Assembly (NCBI RefSeq): GCF_022346605.1
Contig: NZ_JAKRNT010000002.1
Location: 124,001 to 188,000, forward strand
Length of the DNA: 64,000 nucleotides
Source of the DNA: Sporosarcina sp. ACRSL
GTDB taxonomy: Bacteria > Bacillota > Bacilli > Bacillales_A > Planococcaceae
Direction of reading: 5' to 3'
Positions 16,951-24,594 of this stretch are shown here, piece by piece. The first letter of the stretch is position 1. The number at the start of each line of letters is the position of its first letter. The position numbers and the translations under genes are program-made. The notes under the pieces are model-generated. The model was given only the letters and a program-made list of their open reading frames with translations. It was not told where the DNA came from and searched no databases.

Positions 16951-17583
16951 CTATTCGTCTTGCGACTCTCCATTGGAGGGCTGAAAAATATCCTTGACGG
17001 TTGACTTGAGATTATACCATAGCCAATCGAAGACCTTGTCGATTTCTTCACTTTTCCCGGTAACGACTGCTGTCGATGCCATATATTTTGAACCATGGAT
17101 AACCGTTACATCGCCATCCACTTCCCCTTCTATCCGGAGATTGCCGTTTTTGACAACAATGTCCCCTTTCACAACTTCACCAGCAGGAACGACAACAGTT
17201 TCCCCTTCGACGACAAGATTTGGCTGCTTCGTGAAGGAAAACTGCTGATCATTACTATAGTTAGAAAAGAGCGTCGCGCTCATTAACATTAAAAATAGTG
17301 CGGCTGCTGCCAGTAGTGGGTGTCTGCGTAATAGGCGCTGAAAGCCTGCTTGCGATTTTTCTTTCGGGAGACGTGCCATGACGCCAGAGACAAATCCTTC
17401 TGGAGCCTCGATTGGAGCGGCATCCTTCAGGAACAAAGCCGATATCTTCATTTCATCCATTATTTCCTTGCAACTTTCGCAGGAAGCTAGATGTTCATGC
17501 AACATCTGCTCGTCTTCTCGGCTTATGTCTCCGTCTAAATACGCGTGCATTAAATGGATAACTGGTTCCTGACACGTATTCAT
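16951..17583 (-). CDS. rsiW: Anti-sigma-W factor RsiW
   Basis: RsiW holds SigW inactive at the membrane until envelope stress triggers its proteolysis. The 210-residue protein has an N-terminal zinc anti-sigma domain with the His31-x3-Cys35-x2-Cys38 motif, a single membrane helix at about 89-106, and an outer region (114-210) with repeated GE.VVV, GDIVV, GEVDGDVTV strands that suggest a beta-helix-like fold (bactofilin-like pattern). It follows sigW by 13 nt and is closed by a strong terminator. Confidence 0.95.
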   Translation of the reverse strand: MNTCQEPVIHLMHAYLDGDISREDEQMLHEHLASCESCKEIMDEMKISALFLKDAAPIEAPEGFVSGVMARLPKEKSQAGFQRLLRRHPLLAAAALFLMLMSATLFSNYSNDQQFSFTKQPNLVVEGETVVVPAGEVVKGDIVVKNGNLRIEGEVDGDVTVIHGSKYMASTAVVTGKSEEIDKVFDWLWYNLKSTVKDIFQPSNGESQDE

Positions 17584-17596
17584 ACTTTATTCCCTC

Positions 17597-18160
17597 CTAC
17601 ATTTTACCCAACTGTTTCCGAAGTGCTTCCCGACCACGGTGAACTCGGGTTTTTACGGTTCCGAGTGGTAATTCTAAAATATCACCGATTTCCTGCAACG
17701 GCAACTCTTCCATATAGCGAAGAATAATGACGGTACGGTATTTCTCAGGTAGTCGCCCAATCTCATATTGGACACGTTCCTGTGCTTCCATACGCTCCAC
17801 TTCTTCCTCAGGCAAGTCGCCTGCCGCCGCAATTTGTGAGTACATATTCAGACCGTCCGTTCCAGGCACTGTCGCATCTAGATAGTAATCAGGCTTCTTT
17901 TTGCGGATTCGATCAATGCATAAATTTGTGGCAATCCGAAATAACCACGTCGAGAACTTCCGTTTCTGATCGTACGTATGAATATTGACATACGCGCGTA
18001 CAAACGCTTCTTGGGCGATATCTTCCGCTTCTTGGGGATTGCCGAGCATTCGATAACAAACATGATACAGCCGATGTTGAAACAATGTTACTATTTCCTC
18101 GAATGCATCTTGATCGCCTTTGATCACTTGATTTATTCTTTTATTGACCAATTCATCCAA
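17597..18160 (-). CDS. sigW: ECF RNA polymerase sigma factor SigW
   Basis: SigW directs the response to cell-envelope stress and antimicrobial peptides. The 187-residue protein has sigma-2 (AEDIAQEAFVRAYVN, about 43-57) and sigma-4 (IILRYMEELPLQEIGDILEL, about 143-162) regions. It begins with TTG at 18160 with a GGAGG site ten bases upstream; the nearby ATG is out of frame. A TGAAAC and CGTA promoter pair upstream fits the SigW consensus and implies autoregulation. Position upstream of rsiW and cdaA is conserved in Bacillales. Confidence 0.96.
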   Translation of the reverse strand: MDELVNKRINQVIKGDQDAFEEIVTLFQHRLYHVCYRMLGNPQEAEDIAQEAFVRAYVNIHTYDQKRKFSTWLFRIATNLCIDRIRKKKPDYYLDATVPGTDGLNMYSQIAAAGDLPEEEVERMEAQERVQYEIGRLPEKYRTVIILRYMEELPLQEIGDILELPLGTVKTRVHRGREALRKQLGKM

Positions 18161-18198
18161 TGACTTTCATCCTCCGCTCTATGCGGCTGTTCCTTCTA

Positions 18199-18225
18199 TA
18201 CGATTGAAGGGTCCAACTGGTTTCA
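18199..18225 (-). promoter_or_regulatory. SigW-type autoregulatory promoter
   Basis: On the minus strand, TGAAAC (18225-18220) and CGTA (18202-18199) are separated by 17 nt. This matches the known SigW consensus closely, and lies 39 nt before the sigW start. Confidence 0.85.
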
Positions 18226-18334
18226 TTTTTTTCTTCTTCTTTTTATTTTACCAAAGTTTGATAGTTTTTTCCGTTGTTTTGGAAAAATCTTTTCACAGAA
18301 ATCTACCACAGAAGAGTTATGTAAAATAGAACAA

Positions 18335-18364
18335 AATAGAACCGCTTGGACTGAATCCAAGCGG
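18335..18364 (-). terminator. Intrinsic terminator of rocF
   Basis: A 9-bp perfect stem (18342-18350 with 18356-18364) is followed on the minus strand by a T-rich stretch, eight bases after the rocF stop. Confidence 0.88.
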
Positions 18365-18371
18365 CCTGATT

Positions 18372-19277
18372 TTATAGTAACTTCTCTCCAAGCAATGATC
18401 CCATTAGTCCAACTGCTACATCCGCAGTCTTATTCCTCTCATCGAGAATTGGATTGACTTCGACGAACTCCGCAGATGTAATCAAACCTGAATCTTCGAG
18501 CATCTCCATGGCAAGATGGCTTTCGCGGTAGCTAATACCTCCTGGCACCGGTGTTCCTACTCCGGGTGTGTAAAGTGGATCTAGCCCATCCAAGTCTAAA
18601 GATAAATGAACGCCATCCAAATTTTTAGATTGGAGATACGCAATTGCATCCTTCATGACTGCGGTCATCCCGTCACGGTCAATTTCATGCATCGTATATA
18701 CTTTTACACCCGTTTTTTTAATTAATTCACGTTCGCCAGGATCGACAGAACGCGCTCCAATGATGACTATGTTTTCGGGTTTCACTTTCTGCCCTTCCTT
18801 AAATAGGTTGACGAGCCGTTCATGACCATGCCCCATTACTACGGCAAGTGGCATGCCATGAATATTGCCGGACGGAGACGTTTCCGCCGTATTCATGTCG
18901 ACATGGGCATCGTACCAGATGACGCCTAAGTTTTTATATTTGGAGGAAAGTCCTGAAATCGTACCGATGGCAATACTATGATCTCCTCCGAGTACGAGAG
19001 GAAATTTACCCTTCTCTACGACTTTAGCAACTCGTTTTGCGAGTTCACCTGTTGCACGGACGACTTCCTCCAAGTTTTTCAAGTTGGACACTTCTCGATC
19101 CTTCCGTTCGACGGCGCTTACTTGAACATTTCCCTCATCCTTCAGCGTATGCCCGATCGCTTCTAATCTTTTAATCGCGTCCGCATAACGGATGGCACTC
19201 GGCCCCATATCTACTCCCCTACGGCTTTGTCCGTAGTCGAGCGGTACTCCTATTACTGATATATCTAGTTTTCGCAT
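18372..19277 (-). CDS. rocF: Arginase RocF
   Basis: Arginase hydrolyses arginine to ornithine and urea in the cytoplasm. The 301-residue protein has all manganese-binding motifs: GGDHS (97-101), WYDAHVDMN (121-129) and SLDLDGLDP (226-234). Length is as expected. The ATG has a strong GGGGGAGG site and there is a good sigma-A-type promoter upstream. The gene lies just upstream of sigW, as in several Bacillus genomes, but has its own terminator. It could feed nitrogen metabolism or sporulation; no rocR-type site was recognised. Confidence 0.97.
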   Translation of the reverse strand: MRKLDISVIGVPLDYGQSRRGVDMGPSAIRYADAIKRLEAIGHTLKDEGNVQVSAVERKDREVSNLKNLEEVVRATGELAKRVAKVVEKGKFPLVLGGDHSIAIGTISGLSSKYKNLGVIWYDAHVDMNTAETSPSGNIHGMPLAVVMGHGHERLVNLFKEGQKVKPENIVIIGARSVDPGERELIKKTGVKVYTMHEIDRDGMTAVMKDAIAYLQSKNLDGVHLSLDLDGLDPLYTPGVGTPVPGGISYRESHLAMEMLEDSGLITSAEFVEVNPILDERNKTADVAVGLMGSLLGEKLL

Positions 19278-19300
19278 ATATGTCAGCCTCCCCCACCCAT

Positions 19301-19329
19301 ATTGTAATTCGTTCTATGAAATGGCTCAA
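19301..19329 (-). promoter_or_regulatory. Sigma-A-type promoter of rocF
   Basis: On the minus strand TTGAGC (19329-19324) and TACAAT (19306-19301) are 17 nt apart, 24 nt before the rocF start. Confidence 0.65.
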
Positions 19330-19349
19330 CCTGACAAGTTTACGAATAT

Positions 19350-21119
19350 TTATTCATATTCTACAGATTTCGAAAACATAAATTCACAGTCTTCCGGCGG
19401 CATTGGCTTACTGAAAAAATAGCCTTGTCCTTCTCTACACCCTAAACTGCGGAGAATTTTTGCCTGCTCCTCTGTTTCAATTCCTTCCGCAATGACATTG
19501 AGGCCTGCCGTGTCCGCCAACGTAACGATTGCTTTGACAATCGCCCTGCTATTTTCATTGACATCAATGTCTTTGACGAACGACCTATCGATTTTTAACG
19601 CATCCGCAGGAAGCTCTTTAATATAACTAAATGTGCTGTATCCCGTGCCGAAATCGTCAATGGCGACTTGAATGCCCAAGTTGCGGATTTGCTGAATCGT
19701 CGACTGCATTTCATCCCGATCCGCGAATGAGCTTTCCGTCAGTTCGATTTCAATATATTCAGGGCCGAGATCCTCCTCGTCCAAAATACGCTTAATTGTC
19801 TGTACGATATCCGGAGCTTCCAGCTGTACAGCCGACATATTAACAGCAATTCGGAAAGGGGCATGTCCTTGACGCTTCCATTCATTCGCCTGCTTGCACG
19901 CTTCCCTTAGAATCCATTCGCCCAGTGGCAAAATGATTTTCGTTTCCTCTGCTAGGGGAATGAATTTATCCGGCGGAATCCGCCCAAGATCCGGGTGATT
20001 CCAGCGTACCAAAGCCTCGACGCCTGACAAAGTTTTGCGAGAGAGATTCATTTTCGGTTGATATTCCAACGTAAAGTTCCCCAATTGAACACTTTTTCCC
20101 AATTCATTTTCCAATAAAATACGTTCTAATGTTTTCGTAGCTGTACCTGGCTCATACATTTTATAGGTCCCGCGACCATGCTCCTGTACATAATGTAGTG
20201 CCTTTTCGGATTTCATCATTAGTTCCGAAACGGTTTTCGCATGCTTCGGAAATAGTGCTATTCCGCAACTCGTAGAAATCGTATAGATTTCACCTTTAAT
20301 GCTGATTGGTTGTTCCAAGCTTGCTTTAATGTCCTCCGTCATCCGCTCTGCTTCTTCCTCGTTCTTTGCTTGCGTCAATGTGAAGGCAAACTCATCACCG
20401 GAGATGCGGCCAATAATATCGTCCGCACTCAGTGCTTTCTTCAATCGTTTTGCGACAATCGACAGCACATAATCCCCTGAATCCTGTCCGAAAGAATCGT
20501 TCACATTGCGCAAACGATCGATGTTCAAATACACCAACCCGACGCTCGACCTTTTCTTCCCTTCGAGACTTGCACGCAAGGTTTTACTGAACGCATGACG
20601 GTTCAGCAACGTTGTCAGTTGGTCATTGTAGGAAAGGTCCCGGTTTTCTTCGACGATCTTACGGTAAACTTCGGCATCCTTGCGAATTTTCTCTTCCATG
20701 AGTTTCCGTTCAGTTATATCGTAGCGGATGGAAATATACCGGTTTGGAATTCCTTTGTCGTTCAAAAACGGAACGATTTTTGTATCGACCCAGTAAAAGC
20801 TGCCGTCCTTCGCACGATTGCGGATCTCCCCGTGCCAGATATTTCCTCTTCCGATCGTAGCCCACATATGTTTAAAAAATTCCTTCGAATGGTATCCAGA
20901 ATTAATGATTGCATGTGAAGCGCCGATTAGCTCTTCTGCTTTGTATTGAGACATTTTCGTAAACAATTCATTCACATAGGTGATTTTTCCTGTTCGATCG
21001 GTGATCGCGACTATGGCGGATTGATCGAGCGCATATGCAATATCGACAAGCATATCCTCGACGTTTTGTTGATTGTCTTCGCCTGTCATTTTTCGCATCA
21101 TTCCGTAATAATCCTGCAT
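19350..21119 (-). CDS. PAS-GGDEF-EAL c-di-GMP signalling protein
   Basis: This 589-residue soluble protein has a PAS domain with a PAC-like tail (about 27-140), a linker helix, a GGDEF domain (about 160-325) and an EAL domain (about 335-580). The GGDEF signature reads SGDEF (240-244), and the first metal-ligand position is Asn199 in YLNID, so cyclase activity is doubtful. The EAL side looks complete: EALVRW (368-373), ELTES (459-463), DDFGTGYS (488-495), KIDRSF and EGIET. It is therefore probably a PAS-controlled c-di-GMP phosphodiesterase. No terminator separates it from the rocF promoter. Confidence 0.93.
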   Translation of the reverse strand: MQDYYGMMRKMTGEDNQQNVEDMLVDIAYALDQSAIVAITDRTGKITYVNELFTKMSQYKAEELIGASHAIINSGYHSKEFFKHMWATIGRGNIWHGEIRNRAKDGSFYWVDTKIVPFLNDKGIPNRYISIRYDITERKLMEEKIRKDAEVYRKIVEENRDLSYNDQLTTLLNRHAFSKTLRASLEGKKRSSVGLVYLNIDRLRNVNDSFGQDSGDYVLSIVAKRLKKALSADDIIGRISGDEFAFTLTQAKNEEEAERMTEDIKASLEQPISIKGEIYTISTSCGIALFPKHAKTVSELMMKSEKALHYVQEHGRGTYKMYEPGTATKTLERILLENELGKSVQLGNFTLEYQPKMNLSRKTLSGVEALVRWNHPDLGRIPPDKFIPLAEETKIILPLGEWILREACKQANEWKRQGHAPFRIAVNMSAVQLEAPDIVQTIKRILDEEDLGPEYIEIELTESSFADRDEMQSTIQQIRNLGIQVAIDDFGTGYSTFSYIKELPADALKIDRSFVKDIDVNENSRAIVKAIVTLADTAGLNVIAEGIETEEQAKILRSLGCREGQGYFFSKPMPPEDCEFMFSKSVEYE

Positions 21120-21499
21120 CGGACACCAAACCCTTTCTGCTATAACCCGTATATTGCAATTTACTTGAACTATCTTCTGAATTTTTAAACTGTCTTTCGT
21201 TTCTACTATACGATATCTCTATATAATACTCGCAAATTCTGCATTACACCGGTGGGAGTTTGACTATTTTTCGAAAGTGGTAAGGGATTTTTGGCAATAA
21301 AAAAAATCCTATCTGGTGATGGATTTGGGTGGTGGATTTATATATTTGGGGTTAAATTAATGGGATGTTTTGGGTATTTAAAATCATTTGCTCGCAATTC
21401 CTTAAATAACGGAATGCTTGGGGTATTAAACCCTGTTTGCTCGCAATTACCTTGCGGTATTGCTCGCAAATTATTTTTTTTGTGGAGCAAAAAAATAAT
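21120..21499. other. Gap between tRNA-Gln and the GGDEF/EAL gene
   Basis: These 380 AT-rich bases hold the tRNA operon terminator at the right end and four copies of a CTCGCAA word. No ribosome binding site or credible gene was seen; the open frame on the plus strand runs into the antisense of tRNA-Gln. Confidence 0.7.
21387..21472 (-). repeat. Degenerate repeat with TTGCTCGCAA core
   Basis: The word TTGCTCGCAA occurs at 21388-21397, 21437-21446 and 21460-21469 (the last begins ATTGC). A fourth related word, CTCGCAAATT, lies at 21229. Flanks are also alike: on the minus strand the first two copies are each followed by a TTTAATACCC or TTTTAAATACCC tract. Confidence 0.6.
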
Positions 21500-21500
21500 T
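21469..21500 (-). terminator. Intrinsic terminator of the tRNA operon
   Basis: A long AT-rich stem (21469-21480 with 21489-21500) lies directly at the CCA end of tRNA-Gln, with T runs inside and after the hairpin on the minus strand. Confidence 0.75.
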
Positions 21501-21574
21501 GGCTGGGGTAGCTGGATTCGAACCAACGAATGACGGAGTCAAAGTCCGTTGCCTTACCGCTTGGCTATACCCCA
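21500..21574 (-). tRNA. trnQ: tRNA-Gln(TTG)
   Basis: The minus-strand sequence folds as a 75-nt cloverleaf with an acceptor stem TGGGGTA/TACCCCA, a GGTTCGAATCC T-loop region, encoded CCA, and the anticodon TTG in the loop CTTTGAC. It is the last gene of the five-tRNA cluster. Confidence 0.97.
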
Positions 21575-21651
21575 ACGTTACGATTGAGATAAGCTTTGCA
21601 TTACTGCGTCAGCTTCTTTCTCTCGATTAAGTTGAGCAGATGATATGTAAA

Positions 21652-21736
21652 TGGTGGTGGGGGACGGATTCGAACCGCCGAACCCTGAGGGAGCGGATTT
21701 ACAGTCCGCCGCGTTTAGCCACTTCGCTACCCCACC
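21652..21736 (-). tRNA. trnY: tRNA-Tyr(GTA)
   Basis: This 85-nt tRNA has the long variable arm of bacterial tRNA-Tyr, acceptor stem GGTGGGG/CCCCACC, an encoded CCA, and the anticodon GTA in the loop CTGTAAA. Confidence 0.97.
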
Positions 21737-21796
21737 AGATTAAAATTGTGATAAGCTGCGCATCTCTTTGTCAGCTTTAAATGAGTGAAACAAACA

Positions 21797-21871
21797 TGGT
21801 GACCCCTACGGGATTCGAACCCGTGTTACCGCCGTGAAAGGGCGGTGTCTTAACCGCTTGACCAAGGGGCC
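21797..21871 (-). tRNA. trnE: tRNA-Glu(TTC)
   Basis: A 75-nt cloverleaf with acceptor GGCCCCT/AGGGGTC (one G-T wobble), encoded CCA and the anticodon TTC in the loop CTTTCAC. It reads both Glu codons. Confidence 0.97.
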
Positions 21872-21994
21872 ATCTAATTATCATGAATTGCACAAATGCT
21901 ATATTAGCATAATTTCATTCACTGTGCAAGACTATTTTTCATTTTTTCCAACTAGCTTTTCAGATAGAAGGTAGACATAAAAAAAGAGTCTTAC

Positions 21995-22070
21995 TGGAGC
22001 TTCCAACCGGATTCGAACCGGTGACCTCTTCCTTACCATGGAAGCACTCTACCTACTGAGCTATGGAAGC
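21995..22070 (-). tRNA. trnT: tRNA-Thr(GGT)
   Basis: A 76-nt cloverleaf with acceptor GCTTCCA/TGGAAGC, encoded CCA and the anticodon GGT in the loop ATGGTAA. The 123-nt gap to tRNA-Glu holds no gene. Confidence 0.97.
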
Positions 22071-22077
22071 ATAAAAA

Positions 22078-22152
22078 TGGCTCCGCAGGTAGGACTCGAA
22101 CCTACGACCGATCGGTTAACAGCCGATTGCTCTACCACTGAGCTACTGCGGA
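22078..22152 (-). tRNA. trnN: tRNA-Asn(GTT)
   Basis: A 75-nt cloverleaf with acceptor TCCGCAG/CTGCGGA, encoded CCA and the anticodon GTT in the loop CTGTTAA. It is the first gene of the cluster. Confidence 0.97.
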
Positions 22153-22243
22153 ATCGTAATTAATATTTCCAACGACAATATTTAGTTTAGCTGAAAACCG
22201 GATAATTATCAAGCTTTTTTTATTACCCCGTAACGACTTTCTT

Positions 22244-22273
22244 ATATTAGCATGTTCCAATCATATTGGTCAA
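22244..22273 (-). promoter_or_regulatory. Sigma-A-type promoter of the tRNA cluster
   Basis: On the minus strand TTGACC (22273-22268) and TAATAT (22249-22244) are 18 nt apart, about 90 nt before tRNA-Asn. Confidence 0.7.
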
Positions 22274-22322
22274 GCCTTTATCATAAAGTACCCTATAGAT
22301 TTCGTTTTAAAGGGGATGTGTC

Positions 22323-22988
22323 TTGAGAGCAAAACTAATTCTACTCATTTTCGTTTTCTGTGCTGCCGCACTATTTTTTCCAAGCATGCCCGGATCGGAT
22401 TCATTGAAAACGGTTTTCCGCTTGACGGACGAGCCGAGTGAGGTGATTGTCAGGGGGATGTCGGGCTCCGCACTGACTATTAATATTTCTTTCGGAGACG
22501 AAGAAATAGTGGCACTCATCCGAGAGTTGCAAGCTCCCTATCCGTTGCTCCTTCTTGATATGGAATGGGCAGAGCGCTTTCCGGAAATTGTACAACTGAT
22601 CAAGAAACGCAATATCCCGACCGGCTTATTGGGACATGCCGGATTGGAGTACGAACAAAACACCCCTCTTTTGATCGAACAGCTGGAAAAGTACGAGGAA
22701 TTCTTCGGCACAAAGCCGTTATGGTTTAGAACAGCTGATGAACAGTTCCCTTTTACTTTGCGAAGCACGCTTTGGGATATCGAAGTGAATGCCCTCGGTT
22801 CGACGGTACAATGGTCGAAGGGAGAGCCGCCACCTGTCATAGAAGGGGAAATCATTTCACTGCCGCATCATCGCGAAGAACGAATCACTTTGTCCAATTT
22901 CAAAAAGCTCATTGAAACACGTCAAAACAAGTCGTTGGAAGAAGTCCTTTTCAACATGTCGATCAAAACAAAAAAGTTGCCACAATGA
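22323..22988 (+). CDS. Degenerate PdaB-like polysaccharide deacetylase homologue
   Basis: This 221-residue protein starts with TTG behind AAAGGGG and has an N-terminal membrane or signal segment (about 3-20). It follows the PdaB (YbaN) layout: ALTINISFGDEE in place of the catalytic ALTFDISWGDE strand, a WAERFPEIVQLIKKR helix, LLGHAG in place of the later motif, FRTADEQFP in place of an RPP loop, and GEIISLPHH near the end. The catalytic Asp is Asn, and the usual metal-binding His pair is not evident. Its place next to kbaA and gerD matches Bacillus pdaB. It is probably a non-catalytic relic or pseudoenzyme, acting in spore envelope formation if at all. Confidence 0.72.
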   Translation: MRAKLILLIFVFCAAALFFPSMPGSDSLKTVFRLTDEPSEVIVRGMSGSALTINISFGDEEIVALIRELQAPYPLLLLDMEWAERFPEIVQLIKKRNIPTGLLGHAGLEYEQNTPLLIEQLEKYEEFFGTKPLWFRTADEQFPFTLRSTLWDIEVNALGSTVQWSKGEPPPVIEGEIISLPHHREERITLSNFKKLIETRQNKSLEEVLFNMSIKTKKLPQ

Positions 22989-23029
22989 TAAAAGCGCAGT
23001 TCCTGACGTACTGAAACTTGCGCTTTATC

Positions 23030-23713
23030 TTATTTCGCCTTTGCTGTTTTTGCCGCTTTCGCCTGACGTGCCTGTCTACGTGCATCCCGTCTTGCCTCGT
23101 CCTCAACGGATTGACGGTTGTATTTGGGCAACATGAGGATTTGGTATGCATTTACCGCAAGAAGCGGGAATAATAAAATCGTCACCCACGTATCGATATT
23201 GCCCGACCGAACCATTAAGGCCGGCAGCCATTCGAGCGTCGTAATGACAATCATGAAAAACAACGCAGAAATGAGCGTGTGCTTTTTCGTCCATTTTGCT
23301 TTTAGATAAGCCGTAACGATAGATACTGCTACTAATGAGAACAGTAAGGTCAAATAGAGAAGGGTTCGCCCCGTATCACCTGAAGTCAACTTGAATCTGA
23401 AAAACACCAAGTCGAACAGGACGACTGCGATAATGAGCAACTGCACCCAATTCCATAACGTCAAAGATCTGAATAAGTTCACGCCGAATTGGTGCACCGT
23501 CAAGTAAGCAAAGAAGCCCATTTGCGCGACGACGCTCATCGTGAACCCAAGGAAGATCATCCATAAGAATGCTCCGAGAAACTCCATGTATTCTCCAGCC
23601 GACAAATATTGTGAAAAGAATTCCCAACGGACAATCAACCCAACGATTCCCGTGACAACTCCTCCAATCAGTAATGCAGTAAAAAAGAATTTAATCCAAT
23701 TTCGTATGGTCAC
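23030..23713 (-). CDS. kbaA: KinB signalling pathway activation protein KbaA
   Basis: KbaA is an integral membrane protein needed for activation of the sporulation kinase KinB in Bacillus. The 227-residue protein has about six hydrophobic segments (near 10-30, 45-65, 88-105, 117-135, 146-165, 175-192). Its C-terminal tail is highly basic and Ala/Arg/Lys-rich (about 205-227), unlike the rest. The N-terminal IRNWIKFFFTALLIGG block and the position between gerD and the PdaB-like gene support the call. The two neighbours diverge from or converge on it, so it is a single-gene transcript. Confidence 0.88.
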   Translation of the reverse strand: MTIRNWIKFFFTALLIGGVVTGIVGLIVRWEFFSQYLSAGEYMEFLGAFLWMIFLGFTMSVVAQMGFFAYLTVHQFGVNLFRSLTLWNWVQLLIIAVVLFDLVFFRFKLTSGDTGRTLLYLTLLFSLVAVSIVTAYLKAKWTKKHTLISALFFMIVITTLEWLPALMVRSGNIDTWVTILLFPLLAVNAYQILMLPKYNRQSVEDEARRDARRQARQAKAAKTAKAK

Positions 23714-23792
23714 GATACTGTTCCCCCGTTTTTTATTGCTCCTATTAGTGTAACAACGTTTTGCGGAAAAATCTATTTCATTAAACGCCTAA

Positions 23793-23824
23793 TGCATATT
23801 CCTCCTTATATTGTGAACAATAAT
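23793..23824 (+). promoter_or_regulatory. Possible SigG-type promoter of gerD
   Basis: TGCATA at 23793-23798 fits a forespore SigG -35 element; CAATAAT at 23818-23824 is only a weak -10 match with 19-nt spacing. gerD is known to be SigG-dependent in Bacillus, which motivates the call. Confidence 0.3.
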
Positions 23825-23855
23825 TGAAAACGCAATCGGAAGGGAAATTGATCTC

Positions 23856-24491
23856 ATGAAAAAATGGGTTCATTTACTTGTTTTCGCCATACTCTTATCG
23901 GGCTGCAGCATGCAACAGCAAGGACCGAATTACGATGAAATGAAAAAGATGATGACGGATGCTTTACAGACGGAAGATGGAAAAAAACAAATTCGGAAAA
24001 TGCTATCCGATCCCGAATTCAGGGAATTGATGGTGCTCGAGCAACCAGAAATTAAGAAATCCATCGAGGATACACTACTGTCGGATAAAGGCAAGGAATT
24101 TTGGAAGACTGCATTTGAAGACCCGAAGTTCAGCCAATCCATCGCAAAAAGTATGAAGGATCAACAACAGGACATCATGAAGAACTTAATTAACGACTCT
24201 TCATTCCAAAAAGAAATGGTGGAGTTTTTCGGACAAGCTGATATGCAAAAGCAACTGGAAACCATTTTGCAATCAGCGAATATGAAAAAACAGATGGAGA
24301 AATCCATCGAAGAGACGATTAACAGTCCGTTGCTCAAAGCGAAATGGCAGGAATTAATCCTCCAGGCGGGTGAAGTGGCGCCAACCGAGAAGGGCGGCGG
24401 TAAATCCGGTGGCGGTGGCGGTGGGGGCGGCCAATCCGGCGGTGGCGGTGGCGCTGGCGGCGGAGGTGGCGGAGGCGGAGGCGGCGGTTGA
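23856..24491 (+). CDS. gerD: Spore germination lipoprotein GerD
   Basis: GerD clusters nutrient germinant receptors in the inner membrane of the spore. The 211-residue protein has a signal peptide and a LSGC lipobox (Cys17), then a helical, charged region (about 25-170) with the typical MLSDPEFRELM and related repeats. The C-terminal 32 residues (180-211) are 27 Gly with a few Lys, Ser, Gln and Ala. Such a tail is extreme in length and purity. The gene is divergent from kbaA and converges on mrp, with a shared terminator, as in Bacillus. Confidence 0.93.
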   Translation: MKKWVHLLVFAILLSGCSMQQQGPNYDEMKKMMTDALQTEDGKKQIRKMLSDPEFRELMVLEQPEIKKSIEDTLLSDKGKEFWKTAFEDPKFSQSIAKSMKDQQQDIMKNLINDSSFQKEMVEFFGQADMQKQLETILQSANMKKQMEKSIEETINSPLLKAKWQELILQAGEVAPTEKGGGKSGGGGGGGGQSGGGGGAGGGGGGGGGGG

Positions 24492-24542
24492 GGCAAAAAA
24501 GCTGTTACCGCCTCGTCTTGTGAATTCCATACCGATTGAACA

Positions 24543-24594
24543 AAAAATCAGTGGAGATCACAAAGGATCCCCACTGATTTTTATTTTTTGGTTT
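24543..24594. terminator. Bidirectional terminator between gerD and mrp
   Basis: A hairpin (24543-24558 region with 24567-24582) with one bulge is flanked by T runs on both strands. The mrp stop codon lies inside its right arm. Confidence 0.85.

Noticed and set aside
16674..17096. 140-codon minus-strand frame overlapping rsiW
   Set aside because: Half of it is rsiW in another frame and the rest crosses the terminator and repeat array.
21291..21533. 80-codon frame between the GGDEF/EAL gene and the tRNA cluster
   Set aside because: It lacks a ribosome binding site and ends in the antisense of tRNA-Gln.
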